Assembly (NCBI GenBank): GCA_029256325.1
Contig: JAQSYD010000003.1
Location: 1-48,662, forward strand
Direction of reading: 5' to 3'
Source: Clostridia bacterium
Lineage (GTDB): Bacteria > Bacillota > Clostridia > Lutisporales > Lutisporaceae
Length of the DNA: 48,662 nt
Shown here: positions 41,532 through 48,662 of the stretch, piece after piece
Layout of the letters: the number at the start of each line of letters is the position of its first letter
How positions within the stretch are numbered: the stretch's first letter is position 1
The notes under the pieces: model-generated
Databases searched by the model: none
What the model was told of the DNA's origin: nothing
Seen by the model: only the letters and a program-made list of their open reading frames with translations
Position numbers and translations under genes: made by a program

Positions 41532-42395
41532 TTATGCTTTATTCACTGAACCGAACAATTCCATTTTTTCTTTAACTGTGGCTTTGATTGCTTCAAAACC
41601 TGGTGCCAGAAGCTTGCGTGGATCAAAGCCCTTGCTTTCTAAATCTTTTCCTGCCTCTATATATTTGCGAGTAGCTGCAGCAAAAGCTAATTGACACTCT
41701 GTGTTCACATTGATTTTTGCAACACCTAGGGATATAGCCTTTTTAATCATATCTTCCGGAATTCCTGTACCTCCATGTAAAACCAGCGGTACATTTACGG
41801 TGACTTCCTTTATCGCAGCTAAGGCTTCAAAGTCCAAGCCTTTCCAGTTAGCTGGGTATTTACCGTGAATATTGCCGATACCTGCTGCCAGCATATCAAC
41901 ACCTAAATCAGCAATTCGCTTACATTCCGCTGGATCTGCAACCTCACCTGCACCTATAACACCGTCTTCTTCGCCACCGATTGAACCTACCTCTGCTTCA
42001 ACAGAGATACCTCTTTCTCCGGCTATTCTGATGATTTCTTTTGTTTTCTCGATATTTTCCTCAATAGCGTAGTGAGAGCCATCAAACATAACGGAAGAAA
42101 ATCCCGCTTCGATTGTCTTTAAAGCGCCATCATAGCTGCCATGGTCTAAGTGTATTGCCACCGGAACATCAATATTTAATTCTTCAATTAAGCCCTTTAC
42201 CATTCCAACAATGGTCTTATAGCCACCCATGTACTTGCCTGCACCTTCCGATACACCGAGTATTACTGGTGAATTGTTTTCCTTGGCAGTTAACAAGACT
42301 GCCTTAGCCCATTCCAGGTTGTTGATGTTGAAATGACCAATTGCATATTTCCCATCTCTGGCTTTGATTAACATTTCTTTTGCTGAAACTAACAT
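41532..42395 (-). CDS. fba: Class II fructose-bisphosphate aldolase
   Basis: 287 aa, cytosolic zinc enzyme of glycolysis. Cleaves fructose 1,6-bisphosphate to dihydroxyacetone phosphate and glyceraldehyde 3-phosphate. Seen: KYAIGHFNINNLEWAKAVL, the zinc ligands in AIHLDHGSYD, VSVEAEVGSIGG-like SVEAEVGSIGGEEDGV, GNIHGKYP and PLVLHGGTGIPEDMI, and INVNTECQLAF for phosphate. All catalytic parts intact. Ribosome site GGAGGCGGG. Own promoter at 42530-42557 with a leader of about 128 nt that can fold in two ways. Confidence 0.96.
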   Translation of the reverse strand: MLVSAKEMLIKARDGKYAIGHFNINNLEWAKAVLLTAKENNSPVILGVSEGAGKYMGGYKTIVGMVKGLIEELNIDVPVAIHLDHGSYDGALKTIEAGFSSVMFDGSHYAIEENIEKTKEIIRIAGERGISVEAEVGSIGGEEDGVIGAGEVADPAECKRIADLGVDMLAAGIGNIHGKYPANWKGLDFEALAAIKEVTVNVPLVLHGGTGIPEDMIKKAISLGVAKINVNTECQLAFAAATRKYIEAGKDLESKGFDPRKLLAPGFEAIKATVKEKMELFGSVNKA

Positions 42396-42487
42396 GTGAA
42401 ACCCGCCTCCATATTACTTTATTTATATCTGATTTATACTCCTATAGCTCTCGAACAGAAACCAGGAGATATATTCACGATATTTAT

Positions 42488-42523
42488 GGGACGATAATAA
42501 TCCCGCAGGGACAAATATATCCC
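42488..42523 (-). promoter_or_regulatory. Structured segment in the fba leader
   Basis: In transcript order it holds GGGA, TCCC, GGGA, TCCC, spaced so that the first pairs with second and third with fourth, or second with third. The first lies almost at the predicted transcription start. Confidence 0.35.
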
Positions 42524-42529
42524 GGTACT

Positions 42530-42557
42530 ATTATACCATATTTTTTCCAGCATTCAA
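42530..42557 (-). promoter_or_regulatory. Sigma-A promoter of fba
   Basis: On the minus strand TTGAAT, 16 bp, TATAAT with an extended TGG before it. Confidence 0.85.
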
Positions 42558-42629
42558 ATTTAAAAATAGAGTAAATTTTTATGATTGAATAGCATTGTAT
42601 TATGCTAAGATAATAAACATAATACTTAC

Positions 42630-42995
42630 TTATATCATTGCATAGATTGCACCTGAAATAAAAGGAACTAACCAAATAAGCCATACTAAAATACTGAATT
42701 TATGAAACTTTAGTTTCATTTCTGTATCATTTTTAATTAAAACAATTGTAGCCCACAGGGCATGGAACATCATCAAAGCAATGGCCAGCGCCCCTGTTAT
42801 ACCGTGGAAATTCAGTTCAAAGCCACCGTTTGTTATCCTGCTCATAATGGTTGTTCCTACAGTATCAAATATCAATCCTATCCAAAATACGGTTAAGTGC
42901 CATTTCTTTAATGTGCCTTGTTCCTTTTCACTCCATACACCTACAGAATAAAAGGTTAATGCCAATAGCATAAAAATAACTGAATAAATAATCAT
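42630..42995 (-). CDS. HsmA family membrane protein
   Basis: 121 aa, four TM helices (about 3-22, 34-52, 66-86, 98-120). The pattern HLTVFWIGLIFDTVGTTIMS, then FHGITGALAIALMMFHALWA and FSILVWLIWLVPFISGA, is the HsmA family, small membrane proteins whose His residues in TM helices may bind heme or metal; function unclear. Ribosome site TAGGAGG. It follows a TetR gene by 77 bp and has its own copy of the TetR operator in that gap, so it is the probable target of the regulator. Confidence 0.85.
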   Translation of the reverse strand: MIIYSVIFMLLALTFYSVGVWSEKEQGTLKKWHLTVFWIGLIFDTVGTTIMSRITNGGFELNFHGITGALAIALMMFHALWATIVLIKNDTEMKLKFHKFSILVWLIWLVPFISGAIYAMI

Positions 42996-43036
42996 GTAGC
43001 CTCCTATAATTGTATAATATTTTTAATTATTTTCAT

Positions 43037-43051
43037 ATGAACATTGTTCAT
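43037..43051. promoter_or_regulatory. TetR operator before the hsmA-type gene
   Basis: Perfect palindrome ATGAACATTGTTCAT (7-1-7). It overlaps the -35 of a probable hsmA promoter (TTCATA-16-TATTAT on the minus strand). Confidence 0.75.
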
Positions 43052-43072
43052 TTAAGTTCAAAAAAATTGGCA

Positions 43073-43636
43073 TTACTGCAGCAATTCTTTTAAAAACACT
43101 TGGAAAGAGCTGTACTTAAATGTAGGCATTTGAATGATTGTAATAAAGTTAAGCAATATAAATTTAGCTGTTTCATAAGAGTCAAGCTTGAGTGTAATTT
43201 CTGGATTCGGTTTGGATGACTCTGTTAATAGAAAGTCTTCGAACCTCTTGACCAGTCTTTCCATATAAAGATTTTCTTTTTTAAGCCCATTCTCAACATA
43301 GTCAGGCGTTTGATATAATTCCGGTCTGAGCCAAACTTCCTTAAAGGTTTTGATAAAGGTCTCAAGCTCTTCAAAAATAGTTTGAAGCTTGAGAAAGAAT
43401 GGGATATCCTCCTGAACTACACCTTCAAATATGGCGAAATATGCTCTCCAATATCCGGACATCATTTCTACGACTAAATCTCTTTTGGTAGGAAAATAAT
43501 TATAGATTGTCCCTATTGCAATGTCACATTCCTTTGCCACATTTCGCATGCTTAACTCTGAATACCCTTTGGTAAATAAAATATTTTTTGCTGTATCCAA
43601 TATGAGTTGATGTGGGTTTTCAATTATTCTTGCCAT
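43073..43636 (-). CDS. TetR family repressor of the hsmA-type gene
   Basis: 187 aa from ATG 43636 (AAGAAGG upstream); in-frame upstream codons to 43714 lie inside the operator and promoter, so they are not coding. DNA-binding region: NPHQLILDTAKNILFTKGYS, then MRNVAKECDIAIGTIYNYFP. C-terminal ligand domain is not diagnostic. Three operator copies with the same sequence, two tandem before this gene and one before the hsmA-type gene, indicate autoregulation and control of hsmA. Confidence 0.92.
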   Translation of the reverse strand: MARIIENPHQLILDTAKNILFTKGYSELSMRNVAKECDIAIGTIYNYFPTKRDLVVEMMSGYWRAYFAIFEGVVQEDIPFFLKLQTIFEELETFIKTFKEVWLRPELYQTPDYVENGLKKENLYMERLVKRFEDFLLTESSKPNPEITLKLDSYETAKFILLNFITIIQMPTFKYSSFQVFLKELLQ

Positions 43637-43657
43637 GATTTTACCTTCTTTCCAGTT

Positions 43658-43687
43658 ATGAACGATGATCATATGAACTATGTTCAT
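43658..43687. promoter_or_regulatory. Two abutting TetR operators before the tetR gene
   Basis: ATGAACGATGATCAT (43658-43672) is directly followed by ATGAACTATGTTCAT (43673-43687). The second fits ATGAAC-N3-GTTCAT perfectly, the first with one change. Confidence 0.75.
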
Positions 43688-43714
43688 TGTAAAACATTCA
43701 TGGGATATAATCAA
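43686..43714 (-). promoter_or_regulatory. Sigma-A promoter of the second tetR gene
   Basis: TTGATT (43709-43714), 17 bp, TACAAT (43686-43691) on the minus strand. The operators begin at its -10 and cover the transcription start. Confidence 0.8.
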
Positions 43715-43797
43715 TAGTTTTTTTAGAATTTCAAAAAGAGTTATTTAACAGAATTAGGGAGGGACTTAGATTACCCCCGCCTATGATATTCAGCCTA

Positions 43798-44490
43798 TTA
43801 TAATGAATTCGTTTTCTTGCTTATATGAAGACTTCCGTCACTTTGCAGCTCAGCGAAAAATACATCTTTAACTGAGTCTAAACCTATCTGTGTGAGCTGT
43901 TGATTTAACCATTCATTATTGAGATTTAGTTCTTTCATGTTTTTACTCACCAATTTTCCATCAACAATAATCTCCGTGGGCAAATATTCTCGATGATCCG
44001 GCTGAATCTGCATATCTTTTTTTGTGACGGATTCAAGTACGGATTTCTTTAATACGCTTAACTGGCCGTTTGGCTCCAGTATGGCATAATCCACGTCATG
44101 AATGGAAAAAACATTATTGATTCTCAGAAGCATTGTAAGATCATCCATATTTAATCTGTTTTTACTTAATTCATTTTGCATGATTATTCCTTTTTTAATA
44201 ACGATAGTCGGTTCACCATCCAGCAGAACTCTCGCTTTAGAAGACTTTACGCTTATCAGCTCAACAATAAATGTTAAAAATGCCCATACAGTGAGTCCGG
44301 CCATACCATCGATCAGCTTTATATCTCTATGTACGACCATATCTCCTGCCATATTGCCTAAAGCGATTCCTGTAATATAAGTAAAAATCGTTAACTGTCC
44401 CAACTGTTTTTTGCCAAGTAAACGGGTTAAAATTAAAAGTATTGTAAATCCAACTAAGGTTCTTACTGAGGTTTCAAGTATACTGTGCAT
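43798..44490 (-). CDS. DUF421 (YetF/YcaP-type) membrane protein
   Basis: 230 aa. Three TM helices in the first 90 residues (TLVGFTILLILTRLLGKKQL, TYITGIALGNMAGDMVV, TVWAFLTFIVELISV), then a cytoplasmic alpha/beta domain with the DUF421 pattern LLDGEPTIVIKKGIIMQ, LTMLLRINNVFSIHDVDYA, LEPNGQLSVLKK and PTEIIVDGKLVSKNMKELN. Widely found in Firmicutes, some under sporulation control; molecular role unknown. The start codon follows AGGAGG, with a T-rich 5' end. Single-gene unit. Confidence 0.9.
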   Translation of the reverse strand: MHSILETSVRTLVGFTILLILTRLLGKKQLGQLTIFTYITGIALGNMAGDMVVHRDIKLIDGMAGLTVWAFLTFIVELISVKSSKARVLLDGEPTIVIKKGIIMQNELSKNRLNMDDLTMLLRINNVFSIHDVDYAILEPNGQLSVLKKSVLESVTKKDMQIQPDHREYLPTEIIVDGKLVSKNMKELNLNNEWLNQQLTQIGLDSVKDVFFAELQSDGSLHISKKTNSL

Positions 44491-44606
44491 ATTCCCTCCT
44501 GCAATTTAGACAATAGATATTAATAGGCTAAGATTATTTTCAGAATATCGATAGCCAATTATTCAAAAATATTGTGGTGCAAGCTGATCTTCTCACCATG
44601 GATGTG

Positions 44607-44626
44607 ATATCATTTTATTATGATAT
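44607..44626. repeat. Palindrome before the thioesterase gene
   Basis: ATATCAT-TTTATT-ATGATAT (7-6-7), 5 bp upstream of the ribosome site. It may be an operator or an mRNA hairpin next to the ribosome site. Confidence 0.35.
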
Positions 44627-44647
44627 TTTTTAGGAGGCAAAGATTCG

Positions 44648-45151
44648 ATGAAATACAAAGTTACAGGGAAACAAGAAAATAGCAAATTGTGCTTGGTATG
44701 TGGAATGAAAAACGATTTTGGACTAAAGACTTCGTTTTACGAGTTGGAAAATGGAGAAGTGGTTTCTATATTTAAAACGCAGGAAGGGCATCAAAGCTAT
44801 CCTGGAAGACTTCATGGAGGTATCATAGGTGCAATACTTGATGAAACAATAGGTAGAGCAATCATGGTAGCGGATAGTAAGATATGGGGGGTTACAATTG
44901 AACTCAATATTAGCTACAAGAAGCCCGTTCCATTAAATATTGAACTAAAGGCAGTGGGAAGAATTACGAAGGATTCAAGGAGAATATTTGAGGGCACAGG
45001 TGAATTATTGCTGCCTAATGGTGAGATTGCTGCAACTGCCCATGGAAGGTATATGAAAATGTCTATAGATAAAATAGCAGATACAAGTGAAGAAGAATTA
45101 GAATGGATGCTCATACAATCAGAGGAAGATCCTGTAGAGATTGAAATATAA
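44648..45151 (+). CDS. PaaI-type hotdog-fold thioesterase
   Basis: 167 aa. Hydrolyses acyl-CoA thioesters; substrate unknown. Seen: CLVCGMKNDFGLKTSFYELE at the start, the catalytic region GRLHGGIIGAILDETIGRA, and ELNISYKKPVPLN, typical of PaaI. The short Cys-x2-Cys start is a common feature of one PaaI subgroup. Ribosome site TTAGGAGG. A Glu-rich C-terminal tail (about 25 residues) follows the fold. Convergent with the papain-like gene, 28 bp away, without a clear terminator. Confidence 0.88.
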   Translation: MKYKVTGKQENSKLCLVCGMKNDFGLKTSFYELENGEVVSIFKTQEGHQSYPGRLHGGIIGAILDETIGRAIMVADSKIWGVTIELNISYKKPVPLNIELKAVGRITKDSRRIFEGTGELLLPNGEIAATAHGRYMKMSIDKIADTSEEELEWMLIQSEEDPVEIEI

Positions 45152-45179
45152 GGAATGTTACCATTAAAAAACAGAGACT

Positions 45180-45737
45180 CTATAAATTGCCTGGCACGAT
45201 ACAATACTCATTAGCGAAGCCTTCCCAAATGATTTCTTTGTTTTTAATTTGAAATAAGTCATTTGTCCTTATAAGCTCCGGTGTTTTTTCAAAGTCATAG
45301 ACATTACTTTCCATTAAAATTTTTGAAACAAATTGAGAGCAGAAATAATGATTTTCTCTTTTTATCGGCATATTTAAAAGAATGCCAAAAAGGCCTAGAA
45401 AATTATATCTATACCTGTCCTTTTCATTCATAAAGCTATTAATCTGATCTTCAAGAGCATAATACTGCTCTTCTGTTATTTTAACTTTATAAATCATGCA
45501 TTCGCTTTTGGGGAATTTTTTATAAACGCCATCAAATAAGCTTTCTTGTACAAAACCTCCGGAAAAGGGATTGTTCGGATTGATTCTGCCAAAGGAATAC
45601 ATTTTTGTAAAGCTGTTATCAAAGCTTATAGAAGAATGAACATATTTTATTCCGGAAAATGCATATAGGATTCTTGAAAGCCAAGTACCTGTTTTAGCAA
45701 ATACCAGGTAAACATATTTACTACTCATAAAACACAT
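45180..45737 (-). CDS. Papain-like (YiiX/NlpC-P60 permuted) cysteine hydrolase, putative
   Basis: 185 aa. The first part, KYVYLVFAKTGTWLSRIL, then KYVHSSISFDNSF, contains the probable catalytic His; the later NHYFCSQFVSKILMES holds the probable catalytic Cys. His before Cys is the order of the circularly permuted papain-like enzymes (YiiX, YebB), which are amidases or peptidases. No signal peptide. Start ATG 45737 with AAAGGAG 4 bp upstream; ATG 45728 would lie too far. Substrate unknown, perhaps lipoprotein, cell-wall or acyl amide bonds. Confidence 0.6.
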   Translation of the reverse strand: MCFMSSKYVYLVFAKTGTWLSRILYAFSGIKYVHSSISFDNSFTKMYSFGRINPNNPFSGGFVQESLFDGVYKKFPKSECMIYKVKITEEQYYALEDQINSFMNEKDRYRYNFLGLFGILLNMPIKRENHYFCSQFVSKILMESNVYDFEKTPELIRTNDLFQIKNKEIIWEGFANEYCIVPGNL

Positions 45738-45883
45738 TCAACTCCTTTATATAATTATATGGCTTGTCCGCCAATAAATGACATTCATAGGCATCATTAC
45801 GAAGCTTAGTAATTCTCTAAAATAATATAATCAATTTGCATTATTGTCAAGCATTATTGCCTGTTTATTCCATATATTGCAAA

Positions 45884-45934
45884 AAAGTATCAAGCATCAA
45901 GCCAAAAAGCTTGATGCTTGATACTTTTGCTTAA
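45884..45934. terminator. Bidirectional intrinsic terminator
   Basis: A perfect 19-bp stem (45884-45902 with 45911-45929), T-run on both strands. It ends the small membrane protein gene on the minus strand. Confidence 0.92.
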
Positions 45935-45938
45935 TCAC

Positions 45939-46415
45939 TTATAAGGGTCTTGCATTTCTTAAGTTGAAAACATATATTGGACCCATGAAAGGCAAGACAA
46001 CGCTGAGAACTGTCATTAATGTAGCTTGACTGCCCTTATATCGCTTAAAGAAATTGAACATAACCATAATATAGAATATGGCAGATGCAATATTCAGTAT
46101 TAAGCTCAACAGTCCCCCAAGAAGCGGAACGACTCCCAGAATACTTCCTACAATAAAGACTGCAATGGGCGTTAGTGGAAGTACCAGCTCAAGCTGTGGA
46201 ATTGTATAAGTACTAATTTTGATTTCTTTAAGAATCTTACCAACGATATAAAACTGAAGAATAGGAACAAAGGCAAACCATTCATTTCCTGTATTTTCGG
46301 TTTTTGCTAAACCATAAAGACCAATTGCTAAAAATACATACATGATAATTGCGAAGATAAAAAATAGTAATGAAGCTACACCGCCTAAAAGAAGAAACAT
46401 TTCCATATTGTCCAT
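45939..46415 (-). CDS. Small multi-pass membrane protein, unknown
   Basis: 158 aa, four TM helices: near 10-34 (ASLLFFIFAIIMYVFLAIGL), about 78-96, 98-120, and 132-150. A soluble loop TENTGNEWFAFVPILQFYIV follows the first helix, a pattern often seen in Firmicute membrane proteins with zinc-free DUF5684/LiaF-like ancestry; I cannot assign a family with certainty. Ribosome site AAGGGTGAT. Single-gene unit; a palindromic stretch on the far side belongs to the next gene. Confidence 0.7.
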   Translation of the reverse strand: MDNMEMFLLLGGVASLLFFIFAIIMYVFLAIGLYGLAKTENTGNEWFAFVPILQFYIVGKILKEIKISTYTIPQLELVLPLTPIAVFIVGSILGVVPLLGGLLSLILNIASAIFYIMVMFNFFKRYKGSQATLMTVLSVVLPFMGPIYVFNLRNARPL

Positions 46416-46516
46416 TCATATCACCCTTTCTTAATATATTAGAATTCTATATTATAAGCTATTTATAATATATTCGAAGAAAAGTTATAAAATAACCTAC
46501 TTGTTTGAGGCCTTGA

Positions 46517-46541
46517 TTTCTATTTAAATCGAATAGAAATA
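46517..46541. repeat. Inverted repeat before the permease gene
   Basis: ATTTCTATT and AATAGAAAT flank TAAATCG, 90 bp before the permease start. Possible operator; a weak promoter TTACTG-18-TATAGT lies between it and the gene. Confidence 0.4.
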
Positions 46542-46628
46542 GCCTGACATGATTTATTTATGCACACTTTTACTGCCCCTGCATAATCTGAATTATAGTA
46601 TCTTAATTAACCGAAAGGGGGGCATTCT

Positions 46629-48026
46629 ATGGGAATTGAACTAAATGTATTGCACTGGATTTATCTAATTTTCATCATCCTCATCATTGCAGTTATGGTA
46701 ATGAAGAGGGATACCAGTTTGGTTTGCATTGCAGGTATTTTCTTGCTGGGCTTGTTTGCTACTGCCTCACTGTATCAGTCCGTAATGGGTATATTTAATA
46801 GTTTTATTTTTGCAATTAAGGAACTTATTGGAACTATTCTAATTATATCTATTATAGCTGCAATGAGCAAGATTTTATTGGAGACAGGTATAAATGAAAT
46901 AATGGTAAGTCCCTTTGCAAGATTAATCAAGACACCAACCTTGGCTTATTGGGTAATCGGTATTTTAATGATGGTAATTTCATGGTTTTTCTGGCCTTCC
47001 CCAGCTGTTGCACTTTTAGGAGCAGTACTGCTGCCCGTGGCTCTTAGAGTGAAGATGCCTGCTATGGGGGTTGCGGTGGCTATGAACTTATTTGGACACG
47101 GTATTGCCTTGTCCGGTGATTTCATCATTCAGGGTGCGCCAAAGCTTACTGCTGATGGAGCAGGTATTCCTGTTGGCGAGGTAGTTGCAGCCAGTGTACC
47201 TCTAGTCATAGTAATGGGTATTGTAACAACGATTGCAGCATTTTGGCTGCTCAAGAGAGACATGAAGCGCGGCGCTTTGAGTACTGAGAATATTCTGCTT
47301 CCCACTCAAGAAAAAGTGGAGAAAGCAGATGCATTATTGCTGTCACAGAGCACTAAAAAGCTAGTGGCATTCTTAATTCTTCTGCTCTATCTGGCTGACA
47401 TTATAGTCATGTACTTTGCAAAATTACAGGGCGGAGATGCTACAGCCCTGATAGGAGGAACCTCGGTATTTATATTAGTGCTGGTTTCTCTGCTTTCACA
47501 TAAGGATAAGGGCATGGAAAAAATTATGTCTTGTATGATTGATGGCCTGCAGTTTGGCTTTAAGATATTCGGGCCTGTCATTCCAATTGCTGCCTTCTTT
47601 TACCTTGGAGACTCTGCTTTGATCAGCATATTTGGTGAAGTACTTCCGAAAGCCTCACATGGTTTAGTAAATGATTTAGGTATTGCGCTGGCTAATATAG
47701 TTCCGCTCAATTCAGCTGTAGGAGCAGTAACACTTACCAGTGTAGGCGCCATAACCGGTTTGGATGGTTCCGGCTTCTCAGGCATCAGTTTGGTAGGACC
47801 TATTGCAAAGCTATTCGCAACATCAATAGGAGCTGGAGTGGCAACACTTACAGCCCTTGGTCAGATTGCTGCAATATGGGTTGGCGGTGGAACACTGATA
47901 CCTTGGGCAGTTATACCGGCAGCTGCTATTTGCGGTGTTGATCCCTTTGAGCTGGCGAGAAGAAATTTGAAGCCTGTTGTAATTGGATTGGCTGTAACGA
48001 CCTTTGTAGCTATTTTCTTGATATAG
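46629..48026 (+). CDS. Putative organic-acid/ion transporter, IT-superfamily-like
   Basis: 465 aa with about 11-12 TM helices. Two-halves architecture with re-entrant loop-like stretches (WFFWPSPAVALLGAVLLPVA; FGHGIALSGDFIIQGAPKLT in half one; VPLNSAVGAVTLTSVGAIT and GISLVGPIAKLF in half two) recalls carboxylate/ion transporters of the CitMHS/GntP class. The middle loop (LKRDMKRGALST) is cytosolic. I cannot name the substrate. Ribosome site CGAAAGGGGGGC. Single-gene unit, ended by a terminator. Confidence 0.7.
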   Translation: MGIELNVLHWIYLIFIILIIAVMVMKRDTSLVCIAGIFLLGLFATASLYQSVMGIFNSFIFAIKELIGTILIISIIAAMSKILLETGINEIMVSPFARLIKTPTLAYWVIGILMMVISWFFWPSPAVALLGAVLLPVALRVKMPAMGVAVAMNLFGHGIALSGDFIIQGAPKLTADGAGIPVGEVVAASVPLVIVMGIVTTIAAFWLLKRDMKRGALSTENILLPTQEKVEKADALLLSQSTKKLVAFLILLLYLADIIVMYFAKLQGGDATALIGGTSVFILVLVSLLSHKDKGMEKIMSCMIDGLQFGFKIFGPVIPIAAFFYLGDSALISIFGEVLPKASHGLVNDLGIALANIVPLNSAVGAVTLTSVGAITGLDGSGFSGISLVGPIAKLFATSIGAGVATLTALGQIAAIWVGGGTLIPWAVIPAAAICGVDPFELARRNLKPVVIGLAVTTFVAIFLI

Positions 48027-48036
48027 ATAAGTTAAC

Positions 48037-48076
48037 AAAGAAGAGGTATCTGTTCTGCGGATACTTCTTTTTTATG
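48037..48076 (+). terminator. Intrinsic terminator of the permease gene
   Basis: An 11-bp or longer stem including G-U pairs between GAAGAGGTATC and GATACTTCTT, followed by TTTTTAT. Confidence 0.75.
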
Positions 48077-48142
48077 TGAAATCGACCATTAATAAGCGTA
48101 AAGATCATGCTATAATAATCTAAAACAAGGAAGCGGGTGATA

Positions 48143-48662
48143 ATGATGAAAATAGAAGCACTAAGAAATGAGCGTATAGCAGACTTTGCAGCTTATTGCA
48201 AAAGGCATAAAGCAGAGATTGATGATTCGTTTCTATATGAAGAAGATTTATTGGGTTTTATACCTGATGATGAAAATCCAACTTATATAGCAACGGATGA
48301 AAACGGGGAAATCATAGCAGCAGCTTCTCTAATTATTGACGATTACAATAGAAGAGGGAAAAAAGGGCGCTTTAGGATATTCCACGCTGAGATTGAGAAT
48401 ATTGATTGCTATATGATGTTAATGAATGCTATTTTAAAGCATACAGAAGGCTTGGATAAGATAATAGTCTTTATACCCATCGTGAACAAGGGCTTAATGA
48501 AGAACATGGAAAAACTAAATTTCAAGGTGGAGAGATATTCTTATCTGTTGGTAAGAGAGGATTTAGAAGTTCCGGCGTGGAATTTGTCAGAAGAATATGA
48601 AATAAAATCCTTTAGAGCCGGTTATGATGAAGAAGCTTGGTGCGAGGTTAGAAATGCAAGCT
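48143..48662 (+). CDS. GNAT acetyltransferase, probable tandem-domain type (3' truncated)
   Basis: Two ATG codons (48143, 48146) follow AAGGAAGCGGGTG. The 173 readable residues start MMKIEALRNERIADFAAYCK, with ATDENGEIIAAASLIIDDY, FRIFHAEIENIDCYMMLMNA and KIIVFIPIVNKGLMKNMEKL as first, degenerate GNAT domain. A second domain begins at YEIKSFRAGYDEEAWCEVRN near the window edge. This arrangement recalls tandem GNAT proteins such as MshD-like enzymes; the active domain and any catalytic residues are outside the window. Confidence 0.8.
   Translation, partial: MMKIEALRNERIADFAAYCKRHKAEIDDSFLYEEDLLGFIPDDENPTYIATDENGEIIAAASLIIDDYNRRGKKGRFRIFHAEIENIDCYMMLMNAILKHTEGLDKIIVFIPIVNKGLMKNMEKLNFKVERYSYLLVREDLEVPAWNLSEEYEIKSFRAGYDEEAWCEVRNAS

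Noticed and set aside
1..48662. tRNA, rRNA, CRISPR arrays, insertion sequences or prophage genes
   Set aside because: I looked for conserved RNA segments, regularly spaced repeats, transposase motifs and terminal inverted repeats and saw none.

Overview
The window is a 48.7-kb piece of an AT-rich bacterial chromosome. Strong AGGAGG-type ribosome sites, sigma-A promoters and many U-tailed hairpin terminators mark it as Firmicutes. The gene content suggests an anaerobic Clostridia member: a beta-lysine acetyltransferase, a membrane polyferredoxin, an Old Yellow Enzyme, arginine deiminase, an XdhC-type molybdoenzyme factor and a 2-hydroxycarboxylate transporter. The assignment is inferred from content; there is no rRNA to confirm it. 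I saw no tRNA, rRNA, CRISPR array, insertion sequence or prophage. Both ends cut through genes.

Layout. 1-5 kb: end of an unknown gene, ablB, a DUF4177 protein, a DEAD-box helicase and a NapH-like polyferredoxin with a terminator-containing leader ORF. 5-11 kb: GNAT, a flavin reductase fragment, an FAH-family enzyme, an OYE-family reductase, YciI, arginine deiminase and a small hydrophilic protein. 11-17.5 kb: a secreted metalloprotease, an aminotransferase, and a divergent Lrp/AsnC-MBL-MATE operon. 17.5-24.4 kb (minus strand): a CitA/DcuS-type sensor kinase and regulator, then malic enzyme, 2-hydroxycarboxylate transporter and a LeuC/LeuD-type hydro-lyase. This looks like a sensing, uptake and breakdown module for a malate- or citrate-like acid.

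24.5-27.9 kb (minus strand): the most unusual locus. An exosortase K (XrtK) overlaps its probable single substrate, a 901-aa MSEP-CTERM-type membrane protein with a VIT domain and a vWA-like region. A 33-aa ORF that standard gene finding would miss sits directly behind a clear sigma-A promoter and overlaps xrtK. 28-32 kb: a cold-shock protein, and a TetR gene divergent from a PEP-synthase/rifampin-phosphotransferase-like enzyme, with two copies of one operator spaced 59 bp apart over both promoters.

32-41 kb: signalling genes (a Cache-only sensor coupled to an NTF2-like protein, an orphan histidine kinase, a CHASE4-PAS-GGDEF-HD-GYP protein), two SIMPL paralogues, a degenerate secretion-ATPase-like protein and a domain-permuted XdhC. 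41-48.7 kb: class II aldolase, HsmA-family protein with its TetR (operator ATGAAC-N3-GTTCAT, three copies), DUF421 protein, hotdog thioesterase, papain-like hydrolase, a small membrane protein, an unassigned permease and the start of a GNAT protein. Function names come from reading motifs in the translations; no database search was run.
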